DNA of 64,000 bases from Dorea sp. AF36-15AT (lineage in GTDB: Bacteria; Bacillota; Clostridia; Lachnospirales; Lachnospiraceae): contig NZ_QUDV01000006.1 in NCBI RefSeq assembly GCF_003477705.1, forward strand, positions 62,001 to 126,000, read 5' to 3'. The position numbers and the translations under genes were made by a program. Positions 36,650 to 46,591 of this stretch are shown here, one piece after another. The notes under the pieces are model-generated. The model had not been told where the DNA came from. It worked only from the letters and a program-made list of their open reading frames with translations, and ran no database searches. The number at the start of each line of letters is the position of its first letter. Position 1 is the first letter of the stretch.

Positions 36650-37756
36650 ATGGCTGAGTATTATTTGCAGACCAAAGACCTGGCCGTGGGCTATCAGGGA
36701 AAGGCACTGATCCATGATATTAATTTTGGCATCTGTAAGGGCGAGATCGTAACATTGATAGGACCCAATGGTTCCGGGAAGTCTACAATCCTTAAAAGTA
36801 TTACCAGGCAGCTCAGACTGGTGGGCGGTAAGGTGTTTTTTGATGATACGTCTCTGACGAATATTTCTTATAAAGAGTTGTCGTCCAGGATGGCAGTGGT
36901 ATTAACAGAACGAATCCGGACAGAACTTATGACCTGTCACGATATTGTGGCAACGGGACGGTATCCGTATACCGGAAGACTCGGTATCCTGACCGCAGAG
37001 GATGAACGGATCGTAGATGAAGCAATGGCGGCAGTTCACGCACAGGAGATCGGCAATCGGGATTTTAATGCGATCAGCGATGGGCAGAAGCAGCGAATTA
37101 TGCTGGCGAGAGCCATCTGTCAGGAGCCGGAGATCATTGTGCTGGACGAACCGACTTCATATCTGGATATCCGGTATAAGCTGGAACTTCTTGATATTCT
37201 GAAACGTATGGCAAAGGAAAAGGGAATTACGGTGCTTATGTCTCTGCACGAGATTGATCTGGCTCAGAAATGTGCGGACAGGATCGTCTGTGTGCGCGGG
37301 GAAGAGATTATGGCGTATGGAACGCCGGAAGAGGTATTTTACGAAGAGACCATAGAAAAACTATATGATCTAGACAATGGTTCCTATAATCCATTGTCCG
37401 GCAGTCTGGAACTTAAGAAGACAGAAGGAGAGCCGGAAGTCTTTGTCATTTCTTCCGGTGGCAATGGAACACCGATCTATCGGAAGCTTCAGCGGGAAGG
37501 CAGACCATTTGCGGCAGGTATATTGTATACCAATGATGTGGATTATCAGGCAGCAAGAGTACTGGCATCGAAAATCATTACAGAAGAACCGTTTGAAGAG
37601 ATTAGCGACAATACATATAAAAATGCAGAAAATATGATTGATCAATGCCAAATTGTCGTGAATGCCGGAGTACATATAGGAAGCTGTAACCACAGAATGA
37701 GAAATCTATTGCAGTATGCACAAGAAAAAGGAAAACTAAAACGGGATTATTTATAA
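36650..37756 (+). CDS. FecE/BtuD-family ABC ATPase with unusual C-terminal extension
   Basis: 368 residues. Residues 1-240 are the ATPase, with Walker A GPNGSGKST, a deviating signature SDGQKQR and Walker B IIVLDEPTSYLD. About 115 further residues (255-368) follow, beginning near EVFVISSGGNGTPIYRKL and ending in a basic tail. The segment has alternating strand/helix character, with NAGVHIGSCNHRMRNLL near its end, and I do not recognise it. Typical BtuD ends near residue 250-260. I chose ATG 36650; a GTG at 36629 overlaps the permease gene. Confidence 0.9.
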   Translation: MAEYYLQTKDLAVGYQGKALIHDINFGICKGEIVTLIGPNGSGKSTILKSITRQLRLVGGKVFFDDTSLTNISYKELSSRMAVVLTERIRTELMTCHDIVATGRYPYTGRLGILTAEDERIVDEAMAAVHAQEIGNRDFNAISDGQKQRIMLARAICQEPEIIVLDEPTSYLDIRYKLELLDILKRMAKEKGITVLMSLHEIDLAQKCADRIVCVRGEEIMAYGTPEEVFYEETIEKLYDLDNGSYNPLSGSLELKKTEGEPEVFVISSGGNGTPIYRKLQREGRPFAAGILYTNDVDYQAARVLASKIITEEPFEEISDNTYKNAENMIDQCQIVVNAGVHIGSCNHRMRNLLQYAQEKGKLKRDYL

Positions 37757-37785
37757 AAAACTGCCAATTTATGACAGCCAAATAC

Positions 37786-37814
37786 TTGACGTATATGGTC
37801 AAAACCATTAAAAT
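37786..37814 (+). promoter_or_regulatory. Promoter of ppdK with internal palindrome
   Basis: TTGACG (37786-37791), 17-base spacer, TAAAAT (37809-37814). The spacer contains the palindrome ATGGT-CAAA-ACCAT, a possible operator. Confidence 0.6.
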
Positions 37815-37863
37815 TATAAGAGCGACTTGACATGCAAATTATTATTTAGGAGGTCATTTAAAA

Positions 37864-40497
37864 ATGGCAAGAAAATGGGTTTATTTGTTTAGTGAAGGTA
37901 ACGCAAGCATGCGTGAGCTGCTTGGTGGTAAGGGAGCTAACCTGGCTGAGATGACAAGCCTCGGACTTCCGGTACCGCAGGGATTTACTATCACTACTGA
38001 AGCTTGTACTCAGTACTACGAAGATGGCAGAGAGATCAATGAAGAGATCCAGGCACAGATCAATGAGTACATTGTTAAAATGGAAGAGATTACAGGTAAG
38101 AAGTTTGGCGACAGCGAGAATCCGCTTCTCGTATCTGTTCGTTCAGGAGCAAGAGCTTCTATGCCTGGTATGATGGATACAATCCTGAACCTTGGATTGA
38201 ATGAGACAGTTGTTGAGACAATTGCAAAACAGTCTGGTAATCCGCGTTGGGCTTGGGACTGCTACAGAAGATTTATTCAGATGTATTCTGACGTAGTTAT
38301 GGAAGTAGGCAAGAAGTACTTCGAAGAGCTGATCGACAAGATGAAAGCTGACAGAGGAGTTAAGCAGGATGTAGATCTGACTGCTGACGATCTGAAAGAG
38401 CTGGCTAATCAGTTCAAGGCTGAATACAAAGAGAAGATTGGTGCTGACTTCCCGGATGAGCCGAAGGAACAGCTGATGGGAGCTATCAAAGCTGTATTCC
38501 GTTCATGGGACAACCCGCGTGCGAATGTATACCGTCGTGACAACGATATCCCATATTCTTGGGGAACAGCTGTTAACGTACAGTCTATGGCATTCGGTAA
38601 CATGGGTGATGACTGTGGTACAGGTGTTGCATTTACACGTGACCCTGCTACAGGAGAGAACGGACTGTTCGGTGAGTTCCTGACCAATGCACAGGGCGAG
38701 GACGTAGTTGCCGGTGTTCGTACACCAATGCACATTTCTGAGATGGAAGACAAGTTCCCGGAAGCATTCGTAGAATTCAAGAAAGTATGCGAGACTCTGG
38801 AGAACCACTATAGAGACATGCAGGATATGGAGTTTACTGTAGAGCACGGTAAGCTGTACATGCTTCAGACACGTAACGGTAAGAGAACTGCTCAGGCAGC
38901 TCTGAAGATCGCTTGTGATCTGGTAGATGAAGGCATGAGAACAGAAGAAGAAGCAGTTGCTATGATCGATCCACGTAACCTGGATACACTGCTTCACCCA
39001 CAGTTCGATGCTGCAGCACTGAAAGCTGCTACACCGATGGGTAAAGGTCTTGGAGCTTCTCCGGGAGCAGCCTGCGGTAAGATCGTATTCACAGCTGATG
39101 ATGCTGTAGAATGGGCAGCTAAGGGAGAAAAGGTTGTTCTGGTTCGTCTGGAGACATCTCCGGAAGATATTACAGGTATGAAGTCTGCGCAGGGTATCCT
39201 GACAGTTCGTGGTGGTATGACATCTCACGCAGCCGTAGTTGCTCGTGGTATGGGTACATGCTGTGTATCTGGTTGTGGCGACATTGCAATGGATGAAGAG
39301 AATAAGAAGTTTACATTAGCAGGAAAAGAATTCCACGAAGGAGATGCAATCTCTATCGATGGTACTACAGGTAACATCTATGACGGAATTATTCCTACTG
39401 TTGACGCTCAGATCGCCGGTGAGTTCGGAAGAATCATGGCTTGGGCTGACAAATACAGAACTATGAAGGTTCGTACGAATGCAGATACACCTGCAGATGC
39501 TAAGAAAGCACGTGAGCTTGGAGCAGAAGGTATCGGACTTTGCCGTACAGAGCATATGTTCTTCGAGGAAGACAGAATTGCTGCATTCCGTGAGATGATC
39601 TGTGCTGATACTGTAGAAGAAAGAGAAGCTGCACTGGAGAAGATCCTGCCATACCAGCAGGGAGACTTCGAGGCTCTGTATGAAGCACTGGAAGGTAATC
39701 CGGTAACTATCCGTTTCCTGGATCCACCGCTTCATGAGTTCGTTCCTACAGAGGAAGAAGATATTAAGAAACTGGCAGAAGCGCAGGGCAAGACTGTAGA
39801 AGAGATCAAGACTATTATCGACAGTCTGCATGAGTTCAACCCAATGATGGGACATCGTGGATGCCGTCTTGCAGTTACTTATCCAGAGATTGCCAAGATG
39901 CAGACAAAGGCTGTTATCCGTGCAGCTATCAATGTTAAGAAGGCTCATCCGGATTGGGATCTTGTACCAGAGATTATGATTCCGTTGATCGGTGATGTAA
40001 AAGAGCTGAAATATGTTAAGAAGTTTGTAGTAGAGACAGCAGATGCTGAGATCGCAGCAGCAGGCGCAGATCTTAAGTACGAAGTTGGTACTATGATCGA
40101 GATCCCAAGAGCTGCTCTGACAGCTGATGAGATCGCTGAGGAAGCTGACTTCTTCTGCTTCGGTACGAATGACCTTACACAGATGGCATTCGGCTTCTCT
40201 CGTGATGATGCCGGTAAGTTCCTTGATGCTTACTATGATGCTAAGATCTACGAGAACGATCCATTCGCTAAGCTTGACCAGAATGGTGTCGGCAAGCTGA
40301 TGGAGACTGCTATTAAGTTAGGTAAGCCGGTTAATCCAAAGCTTCACATCGGTATCTGTGGAGAGCACGGTGGAGATCCAAGTTCAGTAGAATTCTGCAA
40401 CAAGATCGGACTGGACTATGTATCTTGCTCACCATTCCGTGTACCGATTGCTCGACTGGCAGCAGCTCAGGCAGCTATCGCTCAGAAGAATGCATAA
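37864..40497 (+). CDS. ppdK: Pyruvate, phosphate dikinase
   Basis: Interconverts pyruvate, ATP and phosphate with phosphoenolpyruvate, AMP and pyrophosphate. It has 877 residues, the standard length. The N-terminal nucleotide-binding domain starts KWVYLFSEGNASMRELLGGKGANLAEM. The phosphohistidine domain carries GGMTSHAAVVARGMGT near residue 455, and the C-terminal PEP-binding barrel has GTNDLTQMAFG and CGEHGGDP. AGGAGG precedes the start. The codon choice (for example frequent GCT and CGT) looks more uniform than in neighbouring genes, which fits high expression. Flanked by its own promoter and terminator. Confidence 0.97.
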   Translation: MARKWVYLFSEGNASMRELLGGKGANLAEMTSLGLPVPQGFTITTEACTQYYEDGREINEEIQAQINEYIVKMEEITGKKFGDSENPLLVSVRSGARASMPGMMDTILNLGLNETVVETIAKQSGNPRWAWDCYRRFIQMYSDVVMEVGKKYFEELIDKMKADRGVKQDVDLTADDLKELANQFKAEYKEKIGADFPDEPKEQLMGAIKAVFRSWDNPRANVYRRDNDIPYSWGTAVNVQSMAFGNMGDDCGTGVAFTRDPATGENGLFGEFLTNAQGEDVVAGVRTPMHISEMEDKFPEAFVEFKKVCETLENHYRDMQDMEFTVEHGKLYMLQTRNGKRTAQAALKIACDLVDEGMRTEEEAVAMIDPRNLDTLLHPQFDAAALKAATPMGKGLGASPGAACGKIVFTADDAVEWAAKGEKVVLVRLETSPEDITGMKSAQGILTVRGGMTSHAAVVARGMGTCCVSGCGDIAMDEENKKFTLAGKEFHEGDAISIDGTTGNIYDGIIPTVDAQIAGEFGRIMAWADKYRTMKVRTNADTPADAKKARELGAEGIGLCRTEHMFFEEDRIAAFREMICADTVEEREAALEKILPYQQGDFEALYEALEGNPVTIRFLDPPLHEFVPTEEEDIKKLAEAQGKTVEEIKTIIDSLHEFNPMMGHRGCRLAVTYPEIAKMQTKAVIRAAINVKKAHPDWDLVPEIMIPLIGDVKELKYVKKFVVETADAEIAAAGADLKYEVGTMIEIPRAALTADEIAEEADFFCFGTNDLTQMAFGFSRDDAGKFLDAYYDAKIYENDPFAKLDQNGVGKLMETAIKLGKPVNPKLHIGICGEHGGDPSSVEFCNKIGLDYVSCSPFRVPIARLAAAQAAIAQKNA

Positions 40498-40557
40498 TTT
40501 GTGTGGCAGCAAATGTAAATTCGCGTAAGTTTGCGTGAATTGTCCAAACATAAATTA

Positions 40558-40609
40558 AGACTCCTGGAACTTTGGAGAGTAAACTCTGAAGTTCCAAGAG
40601 TCTTTTTTT
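40558..40609 (+). terminator. Terminator after ppdK
   Basis: Stem AGACTC-c-TGGAACTT (40558-40572) with AAGTTCCA-a-GAGTCT (40589-40603), followed by seven T. Confidence 0.9.
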
Positions 40610-40629
40610 GGGTATATCAGCGGTTCACA

Positions 40630-40659
40630 TTGACTAACTTGCATGACAACTGGTAAAAT
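40630..40659 (+). promoter_or_regulatory. Promoter of the first nitrogenase-like operon
   Basis: TTGACT (40630-40635), 18-base spacer, TAAAAT (40654-40659). It would give a leader of about 225 bases before the NifH-like gene. Confidence 0.6.
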
Positions 40660-40893
40660 AATTATTAGATTACTGCATCTGATTCATGCATCTGCAGAGC
40701 ATTTGGTGAAGAAGATAGGGCAGCAATTAATGAGAATGATTTAAGACAAACGAATAAGACAACTCTGACGGCAAGGATGATCCGAGCAGGAATAGTTACG
40801 AGATAAGAATTTACAGAACCATTTTCTGACAGATTGCCGGAAAGATGGTTCTTTTTCTGTTTGTTAATTATATGCCGATTTCAGGAGGAAAGT
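40660..40893 (+). promoter_or_regulatory. Long leader with a terminator-like hairpin before the NifH-like gene
   Basis: The leader ends in AGAACCAT (40815-40822) paired with ATGGTTCT (40845-40852) and a TTTTTC tract, 42 bases before the start codon. This is an intrinsic-terminator shape, so an attenuator or riboswitch is possible. Upstream, CTGCAT/ATGCATCTGCAG-type pairings are visible but match no riboswitch I know. Short open frames here have no ribosome sites. Confidence 0.5.
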
Positions 40894-41655
40894 ATGTTAA
40901 AGGTAGCGATTTACGGAAAGGGCGGTATCGGAAAGTCCACAGTGACTTCTAATCTGGCAGCCGCTTTTGCAAACATGGGAAAACGTGTCATTCAGATCGG
41001 ATGTGATCCGAAGGCGGATTCTACGATCAATCTGCTTGGCGGCGAGCCGCTTCGCCCGGTGATGAATTATATGAGAGAGGAAGATGAGGAACCGGATGAG
41101 CTGGCACAGATCTCGAAGGAAGGTTATGGAGGAATCCTCTGTATCGAGACCGGCGGACCGACACCGGGACTTGGCTGTGCAGGTCGAGGCATTATTGCAA
41201 CATTCCAACTTCTGGAAGATATGGAATTGTTCGAACACTATAAGCCGGATGTGGTGTTGTATGACGTATTGGGCGATGTGGTCTGTGGCGGTTTTGCGGC
41301 ACCGATCCGTGAGGGATATGCAGAGAAAGTTCTGATCGTTACGTCCGGAGAAAAAATGGCACTGTACGCTGCCAATAATATTTCCAGTGCGGTGAGCAAC
41401 TTTGAGGATCGCAGCTATGCCCGTGTATTTGGTATCGTGCTGAATCATCGAAATGTGGAAAATGAGACAGAAAAAGTGCAGGCATTTTCTGAAAAAATCG
41501 GTGTGCCGATCGTAGGAGAAGTGCCGCGGAGTGATGAAATCATCCGTTGGGAAGATCAGGGAAAAACAGTGATTGAGGGTGATCCGGATTCTGAGATCAG
41601 CAGATGTTTCTTTGATTTGGCGGAATTATTATTGAAAGAAGAGGAAAATGCATGA
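40894..41655 (+). CDS. NifH-like reductase ATPase (first set)
   Basis: Homodimeric iron-sulfur ATPase of the nitrogenase reductase family, expected to pass electrons to the following NifD/NifK-like pair. It has 253 residues, shorter than NifH (about 275-295). It has the P-loop [10 protein letters not shown], switch region GCDPKADST, and both cluster ligands (PGLGCAGRG and DVVCGGF). ATG 40894 follows AGGAGG; a longer frame starts inside the terminator hairpin. The gene overlaps the NifD-like gene by four bases. Related enzymes act in chlorophyll, F430 and sulfur-compound metabolism, so the family does not give the substrate. Confidence 0.92.
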   Translation: MLKVAIYGKGGIGKSTVTSNLAAAFANMGKRVIQIGCDPKADSTINLLGGEPLRPVMNYMREEDEEPDELAQISKEGYGGILCIETGGPTPGLGCAGRGIIATFQLLEDMELFEHYKPDVVLYDVLGDVVCGGFAAPIREGYAEKVLIVTSGEKMALYAANNISSAVSNFEDRSYARVFGIVLNHRNVENETEKVQAFSEKIGVPIVGEVPRSDEIIRWEDQGKTVIEGDPDSEISRCFFDLAELLLKEEENA

Positions 41656-42932
41656 GACAGGAAGCATATTTTTGTACAGTAGAAGAACTGAACAGTCGTG
41701 GAAAAGATAATATTCCGCAGCAGCTTATTTCCCATACGCATCTGATCTACAGTTCGCCGGCGACGCTGGCGTTTAACTCACCGGGAGCGGAGGGCTTTGG
41801 TGTCAAACGTGCGGGACTGGCGGTTCCGGATTCCATCATGCTGATCGTGGCACCGGGATGCTGCGGACGTAATACATCGGTTTTGAGTTCTATGCGGGCT
41901 TATCACGACCGTTTTTACTATCTGCTGATGGACGAGACAGATATCGTTACAGGACGTCATTTAAAAAAAATTCCAAAGGCGGTGGCAGAGATCTGTGAGG
42001 GGTTGGAGAAAAAACCGTCCGTTGTGATGATCTGCATTACCTGTGTGGACGCGCTGCTTGGAACGGATATGGAGCGTGTCTGCCGCAAGGCGGAGGAAGC
42101 CACTGGACTTCCGGTAAAACCGTGTTATATGTATGCTCTGACGAGAGAAGGACGCAAGCCACCGATGGTGCACGTGCGTCAGTCGATTTATTCTTTGCTT
42201 GAGCCGAGAAAGAAAAAAGGAAATGTGGTGAATTTATTAGGGTATTTTTCTCCGCTGGTGGATGACTGTGAGCTGTACGATCTGCTTCATGGTGCTGGCG
42301 TAAAGACAATTCATGAGATTTCCAGATGCAAGGATTATGAAGAATATCAGACGATGTCTGAGGCGAATTTTAATCTTGTGCTTCATCCGGAAGCAAGATT
42401 TGCGGCAGAGGATTTTCATGATCGGTTGAAGATCCCGTATATCGAGCTGCGCAGACTATATCAGATCGATAAAATTGCCAGTCAGTATCGTGCATTTGGC
42501 GTAGCACTTGGTGTGGAATTTGATGATGAGGAACCGCGGAAAACAGCAGAAGCTGCGGTGGCAAAATTTAAAGAACTTCATCCGGATGTATCTTTTGCAG
42601 TTGGTGAGTGGATGAACGGAGATCCATTTGAACTGGCGCTTGCTCTTGTGCGTTACGGTTTTCGAGTGCCGGAGATTTACGGAACGTTATCTGGTGAGAA
42701 TTTTATTTATATAAAACAGCTGGCGGCACTGAGCCCGGAGACGAAAGTATTTTCCAATTTGGAACCGACGATGCTGTATTATGACGGAACGGATTCCGGG
42801 GTAAATCTGACCATCGGAAAAGATGCCGGTTATTATCATAAAAACTGTCCAAACGTGCTCTGGAACGGGGAACGGCAGCCGTACGGTTATGCCGGCGTCC
42901 GCAGACTGTTTGAGGCACTGGCGGAGGTATAG
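41652..42932 (+). CDS. NifD-like nitrogenase component 1 family protein (first set)
   Basis: 426 residues, a nitrogenase molybdenum-iron-protein-fold subunit. Cysteines at about 70, 71 (APGCCGRN), 128 and 131 ([12 protein letters not shown]) lie where P-cluster-type ligands occur in the family. I see no counterpart of the NifD Cys275/His442 pair that holds FeMo-cofactor in a matching context, so it is unlikely to be a nitrogenase. It lies between the NifH- and NifK-like genes with a 4-base overlap and a 4-base gap. Length is below NifD (about 480-500), as in CfbD- or BchN-type relatives. The substrate is unknown. Confidence 0.88.
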   Translation: MRQEAYFCTVEELNSRGKDNIPQQLISHTHLIYSSPATLAFNSPGAEGFGVKRAGLAVPDSIMLIVAPGCCGRNTSVLSSMRAYHDRFYYLLMDETDIVTGRHLKKIPKAVAEICEGLEKKPSVVMICITCVDALLGTDMERVCRKAEEATGLPVKPCYMYALTREGRKPPMVHVRQSIYSLLEPRKKKGNVVNLLGYFSPLVDDCELYDLLHGAGVKTIHEISRCKDYEEYQTMSEANFNLVLHPEARFAAEDFHDRLKIPYIELRRLYQIDKIASQYRAFGVALGVEFDDEEPRKTAEAAVAKFKELHPDVSFAVGEWMNGDPFELALALVRYGFRVPEIYGTLSGENFIYIKQLAALSPETKVFSNLEPTMLYYDGTDSGVNLTIGKDAGYYHKNCPNVLWNGERQPYGYAGVRRLFEALAEV

Positions 42933-42936
42933 AGTA

Positions 42937-43974
42937 ATGAGAGGACTGAGAAAATATCTGACACCTTTTGCACCGGATCAGTCCGGCGCGGTGTCTGTGT
43001 TATATGAATTTGGCGGGATCATCGTGATCTGTGATGCCGGTGGCTGTACCGGAAATATCTGTGGATTTGATGAGCCGCGCTGGTTTGAGAGCAAAAGTGC
43101 ACTGTTCAGTGCAGGGCTTCGCGATATGGATGCAATCCTCGGACGGGATGACCGTCTGGTGGCAAAACTTGCGGATGCGGTGACAAAGCTGGATGCAAAA
43201 TTTGCGGCGATCATCGGAACACCGGTTCCGGCGGTCATCGGAACGGATTACCATGCGTTGAAGCGCATGACGGAGAAAAAAGTAGATCTGCCGATTTTGA
43301 CGGTGGACACCGATGGCATGGAGCTGTATGACAAAGGTGAGGAAAAAGCATGGTTGGAATTGTTCCGGGTGTTTGCAGGAGAAAAGGAAGACGTGATTCC
43401 GGGAAATATCGGAATCCTCGGCATGACACCGCAGGATATCAGTGACTTGCGAGCGGCAGACCGAATCCGGGGGCATTTTGCGGCAGAAGGGAAACATGCT
43501 ATCTGTTATGGCATGGGAAACGGATTGGATGATGTGAAATCTGTATCTAATGTGGAAAAACATATCGTGGTGGCACCGGCAGCACTGAAAGCTGCAAAAT
43601 ATCTGGAGAGAACTTTCGGAACGCCGTATGAGATTGCTTATCCGCTGGTGGATGAATTGGTTTACGATATGGATTACAGCGGGAAAAAGGTACTGGTTGT
43701 GCAGCAACAGGTGATCGGAAATGCAATCCGTGAGGAAATTTTGAAAAAAGCGTCGGATGTGCAGGTGACGGTGGCAAGCTGGTTTATGATGAAGTCGGAA
43801 CTTCGACAGGATGGAGATCTGCATCTGCGGGATGAGGATGATTATATGGAACTTGTGGAAAACGGTGATTTTGATGTGATCTATGCGGATCACTGTATGG
43901 AACGGATGACACCGAAATTTGCCGGAATATTCGTGGATACCGTGCATTTTGCAGTGTCGGGACGATTGAAATAA
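42937..43974 (+). CDS. NifK-like nitrogenase component 1 family protein (first set)
   Basis: 345 residues, probable partner of the preceding NifD-like subunit. Cysteines are at about 32, 37 and 42 (CDAGGCTGNICG). The family position that usually carries a later Cys reads GTPVPAVIGTD here, without Cys. The N-terminus is very short compared with NifK. I chose ATG 42937; a longer frame runs back into the previous gene. It is followed 19 bases later by hypF, so a single operon with the Hyp genes is likely. Confidence 0.87.
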   Translation: MRGLRKYLTPFAPDQSGAVSVLYEFGGIIVICDAGGCTGNICGFDEPRWFESKSALFSAGLRDMDAILGRDDRLVAKLADAVTKLDAKFAAIIGTPVPAVIGTDYHALKRMTEKKVDLPILTVDTDGMELYDKGEEKAWLELFRVFAGEKEDVIPGNIGILGMTPQDISDLRAADRIRGHFAAEGKHAICYGMGNGLDDVKSVSNVEKHIVVAPAALKAAKYLERTFGTPYEIAYPLVDELVYDMDYSGKKVLVVQQQVIGNAIREEILKKASDVQVTVASWFMMKSELRQDGDLHLRDEDDYMELVENGDFDVIYADHCMERMTPKFAGIFVDTVHFAVSGRLK

Positions 43975-43993
43975 GATCAGGAGAAAATGGGGT

Positions 43994-46342
43994 ATGAGCG
44001 AGGTTACGAAGAGGATCAGGGTATACGGTATCGTTCAGGGTGTCGGCTTTCGACCGACGGTGAGCCGCCATGCTGTGTCAAATGGGATTCGCGGAAATGT
44101 CTGTAATAAGGGACCATATGTAGAAATTTACGCACAGGGTTCCGGGGCGCAGGTCGATGGATTTCTCCAAGACCTTGAGGAACGTCCACCGAAGCGTGCG
44201 GCTATTTTGAAAATAAATACAGAAGATATTCCTGCAGAGAATGCGCCGCAGTTTGGGACATTTGATATTATCGAGAGTGAGAAAACGAAGGGCGAGATAT
44301 TTGTTTCTCCGGATATTGCGATCTGTGACGAGTGCAAAGAGGAAATGTACAATCCAAAGGATCGGCGGTATCTGCATCCGTTTATCAACTGCACCTGCTG
44401 CGGGCCGCGGATGACGATTCTGGATTCACTGCCTTACGACAGAGAGCGTACCAGCATGAAGGAGTTTCCGATGTGTCCGGATTGTGCGGAGGAATATGAT
44501 GATCCGAAGACAAGGCGTTACGATGCGCAGCCGGTGTGCTGCAATGCGTGCGGACCGGAGGTGTATCTGATTGGTAGAGGCGAGCGAGGCAGAGATGCTA
44601 TCACGTATACAAGGAAGGTGATTCATGATGGTGGAATTGTGGCGATCAAAGGTATCGGCGGTTTTCATTTGTGCTGCGATGCAACAAATGAAGAGACAGT
44701 GAGCCGTCTGCGGATGTTAAAGCATCGACCGGCAAAACCATTTGCGGTTATGGCGAAAGATGAAACTGTAGTAAAACGGGAATGCATCGTGACACCGGAG
44801 CAGGAGCAGATTCTGACCGGGCATCAGAAACCGATCCTGTTATTAGACAGACGGTCAAATGGGGGACAGACAGAGAAACTGGCTCCATCTGTGGCACCGG
44901 GAAATCCCAAAGTTGGCGTGATGCTTCCGTATGCACCGGTTCAGTTATTGTTGTTTCAGTATGATGATGGAATCGAAATGCCGGATCTGCTGGTGATGAC
45001 AAGCGGCAATACTTCCGGTGCGCCGATCTGCCGGGATGATGAGGAAGCAATCACAGAGTTATCCCATTTGTGTGATGCAATTTTATCTCATAATCGAAAA
45101 ATACGGATTCGAGCCGACGATACGGTGATGGATTTTTATAAAAACGAGCCATATATGATCCGGCGTTCCAGAGGTTACGCACCGCTTCCATTTATGACAT
45201 CAACAGACTGGAAGGGGCAGGTACTTGCGGTTGGCGGAGAACTTAAAAATACATTCTGTATCGGTGTGGACAGCCGTTTTTATCCGTCACCGTATGTGGG
45301 CGATCTGGAAGATCTGCGGACGGTAAAAGCCTTGCAGGAGACGATTCATCGGTTTCAGACGTTATTGGAGGTAGAGCCGCAGGTGGTGGTTTGTGATCTG
45401 CATCCGAAATACAATTCCACGGTTGTGGCAGAGAACCTCGGGTTTCCGATGCTACAGGTGCAGCATCATTATGCGCATGTTTTATCCTGTATGACGGAAA
45501 ATGACTGTCAGGAGCCGGTCATCGGAGTATCATTTGACGGAACCGGATACGGAACAGACGGAACCATCTGGGGCGGCGAGATTCTGCTGGCAGATTATCA
45601 GAATTTTATAAGATTTGGCAGCATAACACCGTTTTTACAGATTGGCGGAGATGCGTCTGCAAAAGAAGGATGGCGTATCGCCGTGTCGATGATCTACGGA
45701 TATACAAAAAACCGGGAAAAAGCATGGGAGATCATTGAAAAACTGGGACTTTGCAGTGAACAGGAATGCAAGGTACAGTTTACCATGGCAGACCGGAAGA
45801 TCAATGCGGTAATGTCAACCAGTGCAGGACGGCTGTTTGATGCAGTCAGCGCGATTCTTGGAATCCGGCGGCAGTCAAGCTTTGAGGGAGAAGCGTCTAC
45901 AGCATTGCAGTTCGCGGCAGAGGAGTTTGAGCAGAAAGGCAAACTGAACGGAAATGAGATATGGGATAATGTTCAGCCTGTGATATTAGGATCAGAGGGA
46001 CGGTGTATATTAAATACAGAAGCACTGGTGCAATTGATAGTAGAAACAAAACTGCAAGGTGCTGACAGCGGAGCATTGGCGTATCTGTTTCACCAGACAC
46101 TGGCGGAACAGATTGTGGCAGTCTGCATAGAAGCGCGTAAGAGCTCTGGCAGGAATAAAACAGCATTGAGTGGCGGCGTATTCCAGAACCGATTACTGCT
46201 TCATTTGACAGAAGAACGATTGGGGCAGGAAGGATTTGAAGTGCTGCGTCATCACATGATCCCTCCGAATGACGGGGGAATTGCAATCGGACAGGCGGCT
46301 TATGGGATGAACCGATTACAAATAGCGGAAAAAGAGATATAG
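43994..46342 (+). CDS. hypF: Carbamoyltransferase HypF
   Basis: Makes the carbamoyl-adenylate that becomes the cyanide ligands of the Fe(CN)2CO unit, working with HypE. It has 782 residues, full length: acylphosphatase domain (VYGIVQGVGFRPTVSRHA), zinc fingers (CDECKEEM, CTCCGPRM, CPDCAEEY, CNACGPEV), a YrdC-like domain (about 195-385) and a Kae1-like carbamoyltransferase domain (HHYAHVLSCM, SFDGTGYGTDG, LSGGVFQNRLL). It begins a hypF-C-D-E run. No hydrogenase genes are nearby. Confidence 0.97.
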   Translation: MSEVTKRIRVYGIVQGVGFRPTVSRHAVSNGIRGNVCNKGPYVEIYAQGSGAQVDGFLQDLEERPPKRAAILKINTEDIPAENAPQFGTFDIIESEKTKGEIFVSPDIAICDECKEEMYNPKDRRYLHPFINCTCCGPRMTILDSLPYDRERTSMKEFPMCPDCAEEYDDPKTRRYDAQPVCCNACGPEVYLIGRGERGRDAITYTRKVIHDGGIVAIKGIGGFHLCCDATNEETVSRLRMLKHRPAKPFAVMAKDETVVKRECIVTPEQEQILTGHQKPILLLDRRSNGGQTEKLAPSVAPGNPKVGVMLPYAPVQLLLFQYDDGIEMPDLLVMTSGNTSGAPICRDDEEAITELSHLCDAILSHNRKIRIRADDTVMDFYKNEPYMIRRSRGYAPLPFMTSTDWKGQVLAVGGELKNTFCIGVDSRFYPSPYVGDLEDLRTVKALQETIHRFQTLLEVEPQVVVCDLHPKYNSTVVAENLGFPMLQVQHHYAHVLSCMTENDCQEPVIGVSFDGTGYGTDGTIWGGEILLADYQNFIRFGSITPFLQIGGDASAKEGWRIAVSMIYGYTKNREKAWEIIEKLGLCSEQECKVQFTMADRKINAVMSTSAGRLFDAVSAILGIRRQSSFEGEASTALQFAAEEFEQKGKLNGNEIWDNVQPVILGSEGRCILNTEALVQLIVETKLQGADSGALAYLFHQTLAEQIVAVCIEARKSSGRNKTALSGGVFQNRLLLHLTEERLGQEGFEVLRHHMIPPNDGGIAIGQAAYGMNRLQIAEKEI

Positions 46343-46381
46343 CATTTGACATAGATTAAGCGTTTTTAGGAGGAAAGATAA

Positions 46382-46591
46382 ATGTGTGTAGGTTTATCAG
46401 CAAAGGTAGTAAAGATCAGTAATGGCACAGCGGTGATTGATGCCGGCGGTGCCAAAAGAGAGGTTTCATCTCAGTTGCTGGAAGATCTGGAACCGGGAGA
46501 TTACGTTATGGTTCACGCCGGTGTGGCAATTGCCAAGATCACAGATGAGGATGACAGCGAGACAGATCAGCTCATGGAGGAATTTTTGTAA
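46382..46591 (+). CDS. hypC: HypC-type metallocentre chaperone
   Basis: A 69-residue OB-fold chaperone that holds the Fe(CN)2CO unit with HypD and delivers it to a target protein. It starts MCVGLSAKV, with the essential Cys2 exposed after Met removal, and has the GDYVMVHAGVAI block. The AGGAGG site lies upstream. It shares one base with hypD. Confidence 0.95.
   Translation: MCVGLSAKVVKISNGTAVIDAGGAKREVSSQLLEDLEPGDYVMVHAGVAIAKITDEDDSETDQLMEEFL

Noticed and set aside
40660..40800. Short open frames in the leader before the NifH-like gene
   Set aside because: No ribosome sites, no recognisable protein pattern; treated as untranslated leader.
40894..43974. True nitrogen-fixing nitrogenase
   Set aside because: The NifD/K-like chains are too short, lack the FeMo-cofactor ligand context and one family cysteine, and no nifB, nifE or nifN is present.
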